From positions 39,300,791-39,364,790 of the forward strand of contig NC_081412.1 in the NCBI RefSeq assembly GCF_030272615.1: 64,000 nucleotides of DNA. Reading direction: 5' to 3'. Below the pieces are notes generated by a model. It was not told the DNA's origin and made no database searches. It saw only the letters and a program-made list of their open reading frames with translations. The stretch comes from Cryptomeria japonica (taxonomy: Eukaryota > Streptophyta > Pinopsida > Cupressales > Cupressaceae). The position numbers and the translations under genes were made by a program. Position 1 is the first letter of the stretch. Each line of letters begins with the position of its first letter. Shown one piece after another: positions 9,710-21,189 of this stretch.

Positions 9710-10683
9710 TCAAAGAGGGGCAAAATGTATACACCTAAAAATGGTCTGAAGATAATTAATTAAATAAGCAATTATTTAATTAATCTCTCCTCCCCAATTT
9801 AATTGAATTCACTAAGCAATTTGATTAAATTTCCCTTTTCATCTACTTATTAATAAATCTAAGGATTTATTAAATAGGTTCATTTCATTTCATCCCTTTA
9901 ATTAATTAATTCAAATTAATTAATTCCCTCCATGCAAAATCATTTCTTCTAAATTCCCTAATTAATTAAAACAAATCATTTATGAGTTGTTGAGATTAAT
10001 TAGTCATTTTCCTAATATTTGAATTTCTAAATTCAAATTCTCCTAACTTCTACCACTCCTAAACCTAACCATTCCTAAACTTAACCCATTCTACCTACCA
10101 CCTTGTCCCCTTTCATCCAACATCTTCTAGAACCTTTGTGACACTTGTCACTAAGTGTTCCCTTTAATCCAACTCCCTTTGCCAACTTCCTCCAATTTAA
10201 CCATTGATATCTTTAGATCAATCTCAACTGTTGATTCATGCCAACTCACCCCTAGCCTTGGGAAATCCTATAAATAGACCTCATTTTGGAGCAATAAGGG
10301 TCCCAATTTGATTTCATCATTTGCATTGTTATTATAGGCATCTAGCTTATAGTTTATCATTCTTAGCAATGTTATCATGCTCAATTTAGCTTAAATCTTA
10401 GCTTAATCATGCTAGGATAATCAATCATTCATATAGCTTAATCATGCTATTCTTGCTAGATCATGCATTTTCAGCATTCAAATCCGCCATCTAAGTGTAG
10501 TCAAGTCACTGGAATTTGCATACTAAGTTCTGAGAGCAAAATCCATACTCGCATTTACTAGGAGGCAATAAGTCGATTAGCTATGGTTTTGTCTTCCATT
10601 GTTTCAATTTTCTAACCATTGTTTGTAATGATTTATTGAGTGCATTGTGGTTGCAGGTACAGGTACACTTCACAGAGCACGAC
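9710..10683 (+). mobile_element. PPT and LTR of Tat element D
   Basis: The tract CAAAGAGGGGCAAAA ends at 9725 and is followed by TGTATACACCTAAAAATGG, the start also seen in the LTR of C (38817, reversed). A TATA box TATAAATAGA lies at 10269-10278, followed by a CATTTTGGAGCAATA block shared with C. The right end is uncertain: near 10684 the sequence changes to the LTR of B, and no clear CA end with target duplication was found. Confidence 0.75.
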
Positions 10684-10829
10684 AATTTAAATGAGAAATA
10701 AGAATAGAAGAGGATAAATGAATTAATTAAATAAATAAAGATTTATTTAATTAATAGAAGAATTAGGCTAAAATAATTAAATAAATAAAATATTTATTTA
10801 ACTAGACAGGACAATTTTAGGTGTCTACA
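10684..10829 (-). mobile_element. 3' LTR fragment of Tat element B
   Basis: Reversed, it begins TGTAGACACCTAAAATTGTC at 10829 and matches the first ~150 bp of the 5' LTR of B (21189 downward); the rest of the LTR is missing. The PPT, read on the minus strand, lies at 10830-10845 and the second purine motif at 10921-10931. The junction with the LTR of D at 10683/10684 looks like a deletion or recombination scar. Confidence 0.8.
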
Positions 10830-11087
10830 TTTTGCCCCTCTTTGAGACAATGCAGTTTGTCGCGTTGTTTCAAAGAAGATAAGATGAACTGATATAAAGT
10901 TGCCTCAAGATGGGAATGATATGCCCCCTCGAGAGATTGGATGAAAATGTCTGAAAAGATCACAGACAATCTCTCGATAAGAAAGAAAGGCTAGAATGGA
11001 CTAACCAGATGGAGTGATGGAGTCACGGGATAATGAAGACTAACTCGAGAAACGAAGGCTAGGGCTAGGGCTAGGGCTAGGGTAGTC

Positions 11088-12430
11088 TATAAGATAGACC
11101 ACAAGGGGTAAACATCCTCATTGTCATCCACACATCCAATAGATCAGAGTGCAAAGAGAGAATAGAGCAGCAACAGTCAGCAACGAAGGCATTGGTTCAC
11201 AGATTCGATCGCGTTCGCCGATTTCAGAGGCCGGCAGATGCAGGAGAGCTGGTAAGTATCGCAAAACCTTCTTGTACCTTGTTGCAATGAATGTTGTCAT
11301 TAATGCATGCTAGGTAGCACATTTAATGCATTTTAGGTATGTCTAGAAAAAATGTCAAGCGGGGTAAAAACGTCAAGGCGTGTCTGCGTCATGAATGTGA
11401 GTTTATGTCTTCAAGGCCGAATCGACAGTTTTGTGATTAACATACGCTATCGATTGGATAAGCTGCTGAGAAGATACACTCAAGCAGGTCCTCTAGGGAA
11501 GACCAGAATAGCAGATAGGGCTAGGATTGACAATTCTGTGATAGAACATATGTTGCCAATCATGAAACTACTCGAGAGGATACACTCAAGCAAAGGCCCT
11601 AGGATAAGATAGATCGAGGCACTTTGTGATGAACAGGGAGTTCCAAGACATAGTACTTTGTGATGAACAGGGAGTACTAAAATATGAGCAGCACTTTGTG
11701 ATGAACAGGGAGTGCAAATATGAGCAGCACTTTGTGATGAATAGGGAGTGCAAAGCACGTAGTACTTTTTGATGAATAGGGAGTACCACTAGGATAGAAG
11801 TAACACTTTGTGATGAACAGTGAGTGCCACTAGGATAGAAGCAACACTTTGTGATGAACAGTGAGTGTCACTAGGATATAGTATCATAAGCACTTAAGAT
11901 AAAAAGCAGCATTTTGTGATGAACAGGGAATGCCACTTTGACTGACACAGTTGATTTGCTTGACTGCAGGAATACGTACCTATGCTAGAGTCACGGGAGA
12001 GTTTCCCATCGACTCAGAGGTTACGACCGGAGCTGACATTTGAGAACCGAGCTGCCATTGAGGTTATGGGTTTGAGATTTATTTTGTATGCGCCTGAGTT
12101 TCGGGCGAACATGGGTTTGCTGACTGCACTTGCTGAGAGGTGGCACTCCGAGACATGCACATTCCATTTGCCGATGGGTGAGATGACAGTCACCTTAGAG
12201 GATGTGTACAGGATTCTAAGGATACCGATTGATGGGGAGTTAGTTCCTTACAATCTAGACGGAGATAGGGATGCACTGAGATGAGTGATTCAGGATTTGG
12301 GACTAGAGATGAGGGCTGGACACATGGCTTGGAATACCATGGCACAGACAAGATTAGCACTACTAGTAGTACTGGCAGGAGTGATCAGTGGGTTCCTCTG
12401 TCTGGATAGGGTGACACGAGGGTTGGTTGT
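11088..12430 (+). pseudogene. Truncated antisense PMD gene of element B
   Basis: TATAAGATA at 11088, then exon 1 with the ATG changed to AAG (11186-11188). The donor GTAAGTATC is at 11252; the intron (718 bp) ends ...TGACTGCAG at 11969; exon 2 starts GAATACGTACCTATG. Exon 1 is 66 nt, as in A, and joins in frame. The PMD start is clear (RWHSETCTFHLPMGEMTVTL) with a TGA at 12282-12284 where A has Arg (CGA to TGA). The frame stops matching at about 12428, after RGLVV, and jumps to sequence equal to 2556 of A (reversed), so about 1.6 kb coding the rest of the PMD, linker and coiled coil is deleted. It runs antisense to B, as in A. Confidence 0.85.
11625..11935 (+). repeat. Minisatellite in the PMD intron, element B
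   Basis: Eight copies of CTTTGTGATGAACAGGGAGT-like words, 25-45 bp apart, between donor and acceptor of the PMD gene. Last copies read CAGTGAGTG, first ones CAGGGAGT. Reverse complement of the A array. Confidence 0.85.
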
Positions 12431-13809
12431 AGCCATATAAATTTTGACATCATTGTATCATGACATTTATGATTTTTTGAGATATATGTATTAGATGATT
12501 CATCTTTGTGGCAACTATATGCATGTGTACCTATGTGATGAGATGTTTCATGATGTATGTTATGATATGGATGCACATATGTACATGATGAAATGCAATA
12601 TTTTTTATTTTTTTATGTTTTTACATGTTATGCCAATGCAAATGTGAATGTATGAAATGCAGATGAATATGATAATGCAAATAACTATTTACATGATAAA
12701 AATGTAAGATGTGCTAACATGTGTTGTGTGCAAGATGTGATGCAATTGTGATATCTGTATGTATGTATGTATGAAATGCTTAATATGTGATAATGCAGGT
12801 GCAACCACATGAAGTGCAAATGTTTTTGGTGTGTCATTATACTCAGTCATGTGATAGCAGGCTACACAGACTCAAGAAGGACTATGGAAGTCAATCAAGA
12901 AAGGGGGATGGAAGATATAAGATATGAAAGTGAAAGAGCTTCTTGTGCATTATCATCATTGAGCTTTATTATGGCAAGTAGGTTATGACAATCCAAGCAT
13001 ATGTTTGACCTAGAAAGTCATTATACTTGTTTGCATGGAGATAAGACAATTGCAAACAAGGAATGCCCCAGTTCATACTAGACTCACAGTGTCCTCATAT
13101 CCTTGGACAAGTCATAGCATTACTAAGAGTCAATCCACAAACATCAAAAGAAAAAAAATAGGTGACGATACCCCATCCTCGCCTTTCTAGTCAAAGACAT
13201 CCTGGAGATAGAATCTCTAGTCAAAGACATCCTGGAAAAGCTAAAAGACATGTCACCAAAAGATAAAATCAAAAGAAAACCAAGACTTGACACCAACATC
13301 CACTATAGTCCTCAAGTTTAGTGTCTCTTGTCACTTATATAATTCTATTTGATTGTGGTCACAATGTTTACTTTCACAAACAGATAGATAGCACTAAACC
13401 ATAATGTTGTTTGAGTCTGTTGAAAGATTTGATTTGTTGAATCTCATTGCTGTTGTGTCTCATCTGAAACTGACTGAATCCATGAAACTGATACTTTATT
13501 GCGGATTGTGCGCAGATAGACTGGAGAAAAATGGAAGAAACTGTACTCCTCAAAACATGTGATGCACTCAGTTACACACCCATCACGAGATGTAGGATTT
13601 GCCTTAGCCACAGATAGGAGCTGATTTATTATGAATGGAAAGGGGTGAAAAGGAATGTTTATTATGAATGGCAAACCAATCTTGGGTAGATCAATAACAA
13701 GCCATGATGAGAATGGGTAAGTTTATTATGAATGGATAAGTTGTGAGTGTGTGCAAAGTGAAGGATGAAATGGAATCCTGAAGGAGGGAGGAGCAATGTC
13801 TCTACACAT
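12431..13809 (-). other. Non-coding tail of element B
   Basis: Inverted counterpart of 1146-2560 in element A, including two GGATGTCTTTGACTAGA words (about 13180-13240). No gene supported. Confidence 0.75.
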
Positions 13810-13950
13810 GGCGCTGGTGACCTAGTTTTCACCATGGTACTTGCCCTGGGTGCCACCAAAGTGGTTTTCATCGTTGGATGAAATGTTTTTCTATTTTTCA
13901 ATTTTTTTTGTGTCACGAGGCGCTTGTTTGCCAGGTTTTCACCAAGTAAT
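13810..13950 (-). other. Three tandem hairpins, element B copy
   Basis: Same order and spacing as in A. Unit 1 at 13912-13950, unit 2 at 13849-13872, unit 3 at 13810-13833. Some pairs are lost through C-to-T or G-to-A changes (unit 1 upper stem CCTG/CAAG; unit 3 CTAG/CCAG; unit 2 lower stem GATG/CACC), which fits decay of a silenced copy. Unit 3 has the bulge AAAA where A has ATAA. Confidence 0.75.
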
Positions 13951-14008
13951 GATTTTTTATGTTTTATGATTTTTTTTGTATTTTTTGAATTAGGATACTG
14001 TGAAGAGC

Positions 14009-14272
14009 TTATGTGTAAAACCTGCAAAGGTGCATGTTGTTGATAGGATCCTCCAAAGGTTCACCCTCTGTGGTTGAAAGCTGATATGCACTGGATCCAT
14101 AGGCTACTGTAATGATGTAAGGACCAAGCCAATTTGGTTCGAATTCGCCCTTCTTCTCTTTGTCTTGCTGATTTCTTGGATTCTCTTTAAGAACTAAGTC
14201 ACCCACTTCGAATGTGTGAGGCTTTATCTTATGATTGTAACTGCATTGTTCCTTGACTAAATGATATGTTGC
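14009..14272 (-). pseudogene. Integrase C-terminus of element B
   Basis: Encodes SYNHKIKPHTFEVGDLVLKE through GPYIITVAYGSSAYQL to HLCRFYT-stop, close to the end of A pol. Upstream at about 14272 it joins abruptly to gag-pro-linker sequence, so RT, RNase H and the integrase core are deleted. The remaining fragment cannot be catalytic. Confidence 0.88.
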
Positions 14273-15828
14273 TCAAGTGATTGTCTTCCTTGATAAAGGA
14301 ACTGAGATAGAATTACTAATGTGTGGACTACGTAGGCCCATATGCATGCCACCTAAAGAAGTTTGGGCATCCTTGATAACAAAGTCCCTCAAGGAAGCTC
14401 CATTAAAAGTCCATGATGTATTGCCAAAAGGGAAAGGATGTGTGAAACAAGTGGATGAGTTATGAAGGCTTATGATTGTAAAAAGAAGTGAAAGTAGGAT
14501 GGAATGATGGAGACTTAGGATCAACAAGTATGCTTTTTGACTTAAAATTGTAGAACTTTTGCCCCTAGTTATTTTGGTATTAGGGGAGATCAACTCTTGT
14601 TCTTTTTCTTTCAAAGTATTTTTAACCTAAACCTTGATTTTTGCAGAGTCCAATAGATTTTGATTTGGATTTGGACTAAATGACTTTTCTTTAGTTTTGA
14701 CTTTTACATTTTTCTTTTCAAAGCTTGGATTTTGATCCCCAATGAGTAAGGGCTTTTGTGATTCTTGTTGATCCAAGTCTGGAAGTGGAGTGGAAATGGA
14801 ATGAGTGGATGAAATGGTAAAGCTATGTGAGTTCTCAAGAGGGTTGGAGATACACTCAATAGATTCTTTGTTGGAACTATTCTTAGGACTATTGATATCA
14901 AGAGATGCTTGCACCACTAGAGGAGATTTGCATTCAAACTTAGTAGCCACAACACTAGATGGTTCACACCCAGTTCCTTGGCATTGCAAATTGTTTGTAG
15001 GTTGTTCCTGTTGATTGAATGTCTTAGGAGATAGTCGGAGTTGATCAACATGAAAGATATACTCACCACATCCCATATCTTTAATCTTGAACTTTTCTTT
15101 GATCTCTGCTTGTTTTGATGTAGAAGCTTTCAATGATTCTAGATCCACATATGCTGATGAAGGAATAGCTTGTCGATTGACTAGGATTGTTATTTCTGAT
15201 CTAGGTCGCATATTGTTGCAATATGTGAATGGATTTGGATCAACTTTGACGGTCACTTCAACTCCATTGTGTGGAAACTTGATACATTGATGATATGTAG
15301 ATGGTACTACGCTCATCTCATGAATCCAAGGATGTCTCAAGAGTATGTTGTATGTGAGATCTAGATCAAGGACCTGAAAAACCACATCCTTTGTAATGGG
15401 CCCAACTTTGAGGGGCAAGGTGACTATGCCTTTGGATGATCACTCTTCATCATCATATGCTTTGATGGTAATTTTATTTGTATAATTCATAGCTTTATTA
15501 GAATATCCCAATTGTTTAATTGTGCTCAATGTACAAATGTTTGGACCAGCTCCTCGATCTATCAGGACTCGTTTTATTTGATGTTTATGTAGAAGGCTTC
15601 AATGTGTAAAGGTGCATTATGTGGTTAGCTCACAGAGGCCTCATCAACTTTTGTGAATGTAAGGGAGTGTGGAATAGAAAGGTATCCCACCATGGCTTGA
15701 AATTGGTCCACATTCAAATCAGTAGGAACAACAGTGTCTCTCAAGATTTTGTCAAGAATAACTTTATGTGTGGGGGATATGCGTAAGAGCTCAAGGATGG
15801 AGATAAGTGCGGGTGTCTTCCCTAACTG
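14273..15828 (-). pseudogene. Protease and linker of element B
   Basis: On the minus strand, aspartic protease sequence begins near 15570 with LIDRGAGPNIC, where intact relatives have LIDGGASLNIC; the Gly to Arg change hits the active-site D-T/S/G-G type motif. It goes on with KITIKAYDDEE, a stop, then VLDLDLTYNILLRHPWIHEM (flap to C-terminal part). After about 15180 the frame is Ser/Asn/Gln-rich linker to the stop at 14627, followed by another open piece (14614-14273) with similarity only to linker regions. The protease would have cut the Gag-Pol polyprotein. Inactive by substitution and stops. Confidence 0.82.
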
Positions 15829-18135
15829 TTATACAAGGTCATACTTAGGCTTGGTTGATGGGGAAGTGGTGTTTTTAACTGGAGCACCTTGCAAAGTGAA
15901 TTTACCTCGCCGAGTTGTAACATTACATTCAGAGGTAGGCTCGAAAGAAGATCTGATGCCTTTTAGGACAATCTTGGGTCTTTGGGTAGAAGTCTCAGGC
16001 ATTTTGTCCTTGATGATAATGGTAGAGACATAATTGTCCATCAAAATGTGATTGATAGTTGAATCGTAGTTATAAGATGCTCTGGTATAGTTAGTTTGGT
16101 CATCTGTGGCTTTAGCTTTTCCCTTGCCATGTTTTGGGAATAGTTCCTTAAACATCTCATGTTCTTGATTGGATGAGTGTCCCTCAATCTCAATGTCACC
16201 TCTATCAATGAGATCTTGTATGATGTTCTTCAGTCGATGACAATTACCTATTCTATGACCTTTTCTCTTATGAAATTCACAATATTCATCATCATTCCAC
16301 CAATTTGGTTTGACCTTTGGCTCATATGGAGGAAAATATGGAATTGTGATTATCTTGTTTGCCACTAACTTTTTGAAAACGGACTCAAGTGGTTCTCCCA
16401 ATGGAGTGTACTTCCTTCATGATTTGGAAGTTGTTTGAGTATTCACTTGATTGTTTGTAGAGCTTGATCCAAAAAAAATGATTTTGGGTCGTACTATATT
16501 GGCATCCACAACACCATTATTGAATGTGTTCTTGTTTTTATTCCAAAATCTTGGCTTGTCTTTTCCTTTAAAGTCATCTTTGTTTTCCTTGAATATCTTA
16601 ATGACTCCTTGTTCAATTAGGACCTTCTCTGTTGCTAAGCCTTTTTCAATGACGTCTTTGAAGGTGGATAAGCAAGCTTTTCTTAGGTCATAACCAATGT
16701 CCTTGTTAACATTCTAGGTGAACATCTCTACCATTTGTTTTTGAGGAATTTCACAAGAGCATCTACTGGCTAGATTTCTCCATCTTTGTAAAAATGATGA
16801 AAAAGATTCTCCATCCTTTTGCTTGGTGTTGCACAAGGTAGTGATTGATATGTCTGTCTCTATGTTGTATGAGAAATGTTTGATAAATGCCTCTGCTAGA
16901 TCACCCCATGACTTAATTCCAGGTGGGAGTTGGGAGAACCATTCCATAGCTTGATCACCTAAGCTTTGTGGGAATAATCTCATCAAATATGTCTCTTTTC
17001 CTGCTACCTCAATGCAAGCTATGAAAAATTGTCTTATATGTGCCTTAGGATCTCCTTTTCCTCTATACTTATCAAACTTAGGCGTCACAAAGTGTGTAGG
17101 AAAAGGAGGCATTGGAATGCTCTTGTCAAATGGATAAGGACATATGTCTCTCATTGTGTATGTTGGCTTCGGTGTATTTATGTCCTCCATTTTCTTTCGT
17201 AAGTCCTTGATTTGTTGTTCCAAATTATTCTTAGGTGGAGACTGACTTCTTGGGCCATACCCCATCCCTGAAGCACCGAGTGGAGGAGCATGTTGCATAT
17301 ATGGATGATATTGATCATACACATGTTCATATGGAGGAGGTCTATAATGATGTTGTGTATGCATATAAGGACCACTTGGTATAGAGTCATGGTGAGGAAC
17401 ATAATATCTTCTTTGTCCATGTATACCATACTCTACAGGAATGTCATGAGTTTGTTCTAGTGTGTTGCCCCCAAATTTGACGCGGGGTTTCCTTGTGTCC
17501 AAATTTTGATCATGCCTTTGAATATCCAATTGCTTTGGTGGTTGATCCTTATCATTTGTATGTGATTGAGTATATTTTTCTACATAAGACCTCTATAATG
17601 GTCTATGAAGGTGAGTGTCATATGCTTGACCATGTGTGTATGGGACCTCGGGTTTTTGAAACAAAGATGATGGTGATTCAGGTACAAGATGTGGTCATCT
17701 ATTGCCTCCACTATTAGGCCTCCTTTGATCCATGTTGAGGTGAGGTTGTTGCAAAGGTCAATTTTCCATTATTTGAGACATGTCAAAATCATGAGGGATC
17801 TTGGCTCCACTTTGTGCCATCACTTGTAAGAAATATTGTCTATCTCTCCTCATTATTTCCTCAACCAATCGATTGAAACGGGGATCCATAATGGAGTCTT
17901 CCACTTCTGCTGAATGTACAGAAAAGTTGTCCATATTGTCATTGTGTGTACCATTGTTGTTTATAGTATCCATGTTCTCAACATTTGGAATGTTTCTATA
18001 AGCATCCATGTCAAGTAATGTAGTATGATCAGAATTAAAAAAGATAGCATTGTCATACTCATAGGAACTCATGTTTGCGGACTCTTGAGCTTCTTTAGTT
18101 TCTCTCCTAGATTTTTGTGAACGGGTTTCAACCAT
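15829..18135 (-). pseudogene. Gag of Tat element B
   Basis: Starts MVETRSQKSRRETKEA at 18135. A single reading frame runs to 15829 with in-frame stops at 17758 and 16714 plus others. The retrotransposon Gag core is at 16720-17060 (LMRLFPQSLGDQAMEWFSQL, then TTLCNTKQKDGESFSSFLQR). A zinc-knuckle-like CEFHKRKGHRIGNC follows at about 16240-16290, then a basic tail. Gag forms the particle that packages element RNA. The upstream half is rich in Tyr/His/Pro. The frame is shared by three large open pieces, so decay is by point mutation, not by frameshift. Confidence 0.88.
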
Positions 18136-20394
18136 GAACTAGGTATTGACCAAGATGTGTGAGACTAGATGAAAATGGAAAAGAGTATGGAAGACCAAGA
18201 GTTGGATGGAATGTAAATGGATCTGAAGTGTACTTGCAATGTCCAAAGTGTAAGACCAAGTATGTATGTAGTAGAGTAGGTGTGGCTTCCAAAGAGATGA
18301 TAGTTTCTCTTAATGAGGTAAGTTGACCTTGACTCTAAGGAAGACCAAATGAGACCCAAAGGTGATAGACCTTGATGAGGGACCACTTAGCAAAATGTTG
18401 TTGTATGTAATGTGTTGACAAAGCATGATGAGGACAAGCAAGTGACCTTTTGACTCAAGTTTAGATAAATGTGAATGTAATGCAAGGTGTAAAGCAATGA
18501 TGGACTTTGTGAGACCCAAAGACAGGTTGAATGCTAGATGAAAATCTAGAGAAATAACTTAGGAAGCTCAAGAATTTTGAAACTGATTGCTCTTGTTTGT
18601 TGGACTATAAATTTTTCCAATTTGTGAAGTTGTTTGTTGTGACCAAATCTGGATTTTTTACTATTTTTCATGACAAGAGGACACAATGTTGATGAGGACT
18701 CAATGTTTGCAAGTGTTTAGACTCAAAAATGACTCAAAGAAAAGTGTGTTGTTTGATGTAAAATTTGTTTTGCATACACTTGAAGACACAAAAGACACAA
18801 TGTTTTAATGTTTGGTCTTGAATGTTTGATAGTTCAAAATAAGACAAGCACAATTCTTATGGTTGGTCAGGACAATAGTTGTTGATCCCACATGGAGTTT
18901 CCCCCGAGGCTACGCTATTCAGAGCGGATACTTAGATGCTTGACCCCACTGGCTCCACCCTCGGCACTCACTTCTCAGGGCAGCCAAGTATCAGTCCCCA
19001 TGAAAACTCCTCGTGACGAACTTTGTATCTCTACTAAGAACCGTATGTGTGTGGGCCGCTACCAGAGGTCCAACCTCTTGCCCCAACAACTAGAAGGATT
19101 TTGGCTTCTAAAACAAAAAGGTGCTAGTAAGGGCATCCGCTCGTGTGGCCATACATGCGACACTTTTAGCTCGGTAAATATAGAAGGCTCCCAGCTGGTA
19201 GGGGTTACGCCCTACAAATGATCAAATAAATTTGATCAAACGGGTTTATGGGGAGACATAGTGTCAGTATGAACTAATTAGCACACGTTATCCATAGTTT
19301 TCACCATGAATACAGTTGTTTATAGTGGTTCGGAAGAGGTGGGTTTTCCTCGCTACTACTTGGGTCGTTCTCTTCTCACTAGTAGTCCTAATGACCACAC
19401 GGAGAGATGGGCCCTCTAAAGATTAAACAAAAAGAGCCTATTACCCAAGACACAAAGGACACTGGTTCAATTTTAGTGCACCAATTGAAGTGTTTGATAA
19501 TCTATGAAAACAAGGCACACAATAAAGATCAAAAGAAAATCCTTGTCAAGGTCCTGCAACAAAGATTTGTTAGTAGTTTGGATTGTTTCAAATGATCACC
19601 CCTTCCTGCAAGCACACAAGTTAGGTAAATTTTAGATCCAAAAGACTTTGTGAAATAGGGGCCTTCAACAATGTGTTTTGTTGACCAATTCAAATATTTG
19701 ATTCATCATAAAAAAAGACCACTTGTAAAATTTCAAGAGATTTCTAGAAATGTAAGAAAATCCAAAAAATTTGCTAATTTGCTCCAAAAATTAATTTTTT
19801 ATGAAAAATTAAAAAAAATTCAAATAAAATGCAAAATTGATCCAAAAAATCTTTAATTTTTGCTGGAGAGTCTTGATGGTCTTCCAAACCTGCATAAAAA
19901 AATTTCTGCAACAAATCCAAGCAATTTGTGAGATATGAGTAAAATAATGCAAAACCCTAATTTTCAAAGATCCAATTTTTGAGAAATTATTTTGCATCAA
20001 ATTTAAAATCACAAATAATGTATTCTATGTATAATTCTGAGAGATTTCCAAAAATGTAAGAAAATCCAAAAAATTCGCTCATTTGCTCTCAAAATTAATT
20101 TTTATGAAAATTCATAAAAAAATCATAGAAAATTAAAATATGCTCCAATAGATTTGAATTTTTCTTTGATATCTCTTGATATTGTCTTCAACTTGAAAAA
20201 AAAATTTGGTGCAAAATTTCTAAGCCTTTTGTGAGATATGATTGAATCTCTCCAAGATCTTGATTTTGTGTCCAAAACGCTAGCTGCACAAGGTTATTCT
20301 TCAAATTGTTTTACAAAACATCAATATAGGGATAGAAAAACTTGCAAAAAACATAGATCTAAAAAAAATCTATGTCCCATGTGGCGTGCCAAAA
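18136..20394 (-). other. 5' leader and PBS of element B
   Basis: Non-coding leader between LTR and gag. The PBS, read on the minus strand, is TGGCACGCCACATGGGAC (20391-20374), a diverged form of TGGCGCCCACCGTGGGGCC in C. The part at 19730-20240 is a direct duplication with a period near 300 bp (both halves hold ATGTAAGAAAATCCAAAAAA and TTTGTGAGATATGA). The stretch 18880-19230 is GC-richer and shows no recognisable gene. Confidence 0.7.
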
Positions 20395-21189
20395 TGTTTA
20401 TGGTGAAAATGGATAACAACAATATTGAAAGACTAAATGAATTCAACCACAAAACCCTAGCCTAACAACAACAAAGATCCACCATAACATATGAAGATTA
20501 CCTAAGACAATGTAAATCAAATGAAATCACAAAGATTATACCATCACATGTCCAATAGGGTTTGAATCTCCATTCTTCCTATCTCCATTGATCTTGCTTG
20601 ATATATTTGCTCTCAGATTTTATATGTGCACAAGAGCTCAACAAAGAACGAAAATGTGGTTGCAAATAGGATCGCATATGAAAGTTCAAAAGCGTAGTGT
20701 AGTCGAGTCGTAAGCGGGGCTAAATGCATAGTGAGGGTTTGATAATGAAGGAAACATCTCCTTATATAGAAGACACTATAAGAAATAGAGGGATAAGATT
20801 GAGAGGTGTAAAAGATAAATGGTCGGCTATGATTAGAGGGTAGGTAAAGAAAATAAGAAAATAATAAAAGGGTAGGTAGTGTATGAATTAAGAGATGAAT
20901 GACATGTGTCATAGGTGGAAAAGGTTAATGAATTAATTAAATAAATAAAGATTTATTTAATTAATAGAGGAAGTGGGATCAATTAAATAAATAAGATATT
21001 TATTTAATTTAAGAAAAGGATAATTTAAATAAATAAATGTATTTATTTAAATGAGAAATAAGGCTAGAAGAGGATAAATGAATTAATTAAATAAATAAAT
21101 ATTTATTTAATTAATAGAAGAATTAGGCTAAAATAATTAAATAAATAAAATATTTATTTAACTAGAGAGGACAATTTTAGGTGTCTACA
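20395..21189 (-). mobile_element. 5' LTR of Tat element B
   Basis: 795 bp, starting TGTAGACACCTAAAATTG (at 21189, minus) and ending CACCATAAACA (at 20395), directly followed by the PBS. It cuts element C inside GAATTCCTGG (21190 onward), whose uninterrupted counterpart is at about 6686-6696 in D. Candidate TATA sequence TATATAAGGAG near 20760. Confidence 0.88.

Noticed and set aside
11055-11083. Telomere-like (GGGCTA)n run
   Set aside because: Only four units and GGGCTA, not the plant telomere TTTAGGG; sits just upstream of the PMD TATA box.
11625-11935. CRISPR-like spaced direct repeats
   Set aside because: Eukaryotic retrotransposon context, imperfect units, irregular spacers, no cas genes; it is an intronic minisatellite.
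18880-19230. GC-richer leader piece with a 109-codon frame, considered as rRNA or host gene fragment
   Set aside because: No recognisable rRNA core sequence or protein motif; lies in the leader of B between PBS and gag.
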